From the NCBI GenBank assembly GCA_905210875.1, contig CAJLYN010000155.1, forward strand, positions 1 to 5,571: 5,571 nt of DNA, written 5' to 3'. Origin of the DNA: an uncultured Bacteroides sp. (GTDB lineage Bacteria; Bacteroidota; Bacteroidia; Bacteroidales; UBA11471). A model generated the notes under the pieces. The model was not told the origin of the DNA. It did no database searches and worked only from the letters and a program-made list of their open reading frames with translations. Position numbers and translations under genes: made by a program. Positions 5,530 through 5,571 of this stretch are shown here, piece after piece; positions within the stretch are counted from its first letter, which is position 1, and the number at the start of each line of letters is the position of its first letter.

Positions 5530-5571
5530 ATGAGCAAGAAAGTTGTTACCTTCGGAGAAATCATGTTGCGT
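5530..5571 (+). CDS. PfkB-family carbohydrate kinase, probably 2-keto-3-deoxygluconate kinase (5' part)
   Basis: Only the first 14 codons are present: MSKKVVTFGEIMLR, running open into the right edge. The strand-then-GEIMLR pattern is the N-terminal signature of PfkB/ribokinase-fold sugar kinases, where the Gly-Glu starts the sugar-binding edge. The wording VVTFGEIMLR is especially common in 2-dehydro-3-deoxygluconokinase (KdgK), which phosphorylates 2-keto-3-deoxygluconate in uronate/pectin breakdown. With so little sequence the family is likely but the substrate is a guess. The gene has its own -7 element (5459-5466) and a palindrome in the leader (5495-5508), which suggests regulation separate from mlaEF. 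Confidence 0.7.
   Translation, partial: MSKKVVTFGEIMLR

Overview
The window reads as chromosomal core sequence from a member of the Bacteroidota, most likely Bacteroidales. The main support is that every convincing promoter carries the -7 element TAnnTTTG of the Bacteroidetes primary sigma factor (minus strand 2192-2199 and 3559-3566; plus strand 3807-3814 and 5459-5466). Shine-Dalgarno sequences are mostly absent, and the proteins look like the Bacteroidales forms of their families. Genus cannot be fixed from sequence alone.

Layout. (1) 2-1260, plus strand: the 3' end of menA (menaquinone biosynthesis prenyltransferase), coupled by a 4-base ATGA overlap to a CPBP-family membrane glutamic protease. 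(2) 1337-2185, minus strand: lptB, the ATPase of the LPS export ABC transporter, converging on the protease gene across a 76-base gap. Its promoter lies almost directly against the upstream ATG. (3) 2453-3508, minus strand: an exported alpha/beta hydrolase with a cysteine nucleophile elbow, followed by a hairpin-rich 3' region and a strong rho-independent terminator at 2340-2376 that separates it from lptB. (4) 3509-3852: a 344-base divergent intergenic region holding the hydrolase promoter, an AT-rich palindromic candidate operator, and a well-formed mlaE promoter plus ribosome binding site. (5) 3853-5387, plus strand: mlaE and mlaF, permease and ATPase of an MCE-type phospholipid transporter, again joined by an ATGA overlap. 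(6) 5530 to the end: the first 14 codons of a PfkB-family sugar kinase, probably 2-keto-3-deoxygluconate kinase, with its own promoter and a palindrome in its leader.

The common theme is the cell envelope: LPS export (LptB), phospholipid traffic (MlaEF), a membrane-embedded protease and a periplasmic hydrolase. The genes lie in at least four transcription units, so they are neighbours rather than one system. I found no mobile element, CRISPR array, RNA gene or evidence of a novel multi-gene system. The more interesting points are regulatory: the lptB start/promoter arrangement, the stacked inverted repeats after the hydrolase gene, and the palindromes ahead of mlaE and the sugar kinase.
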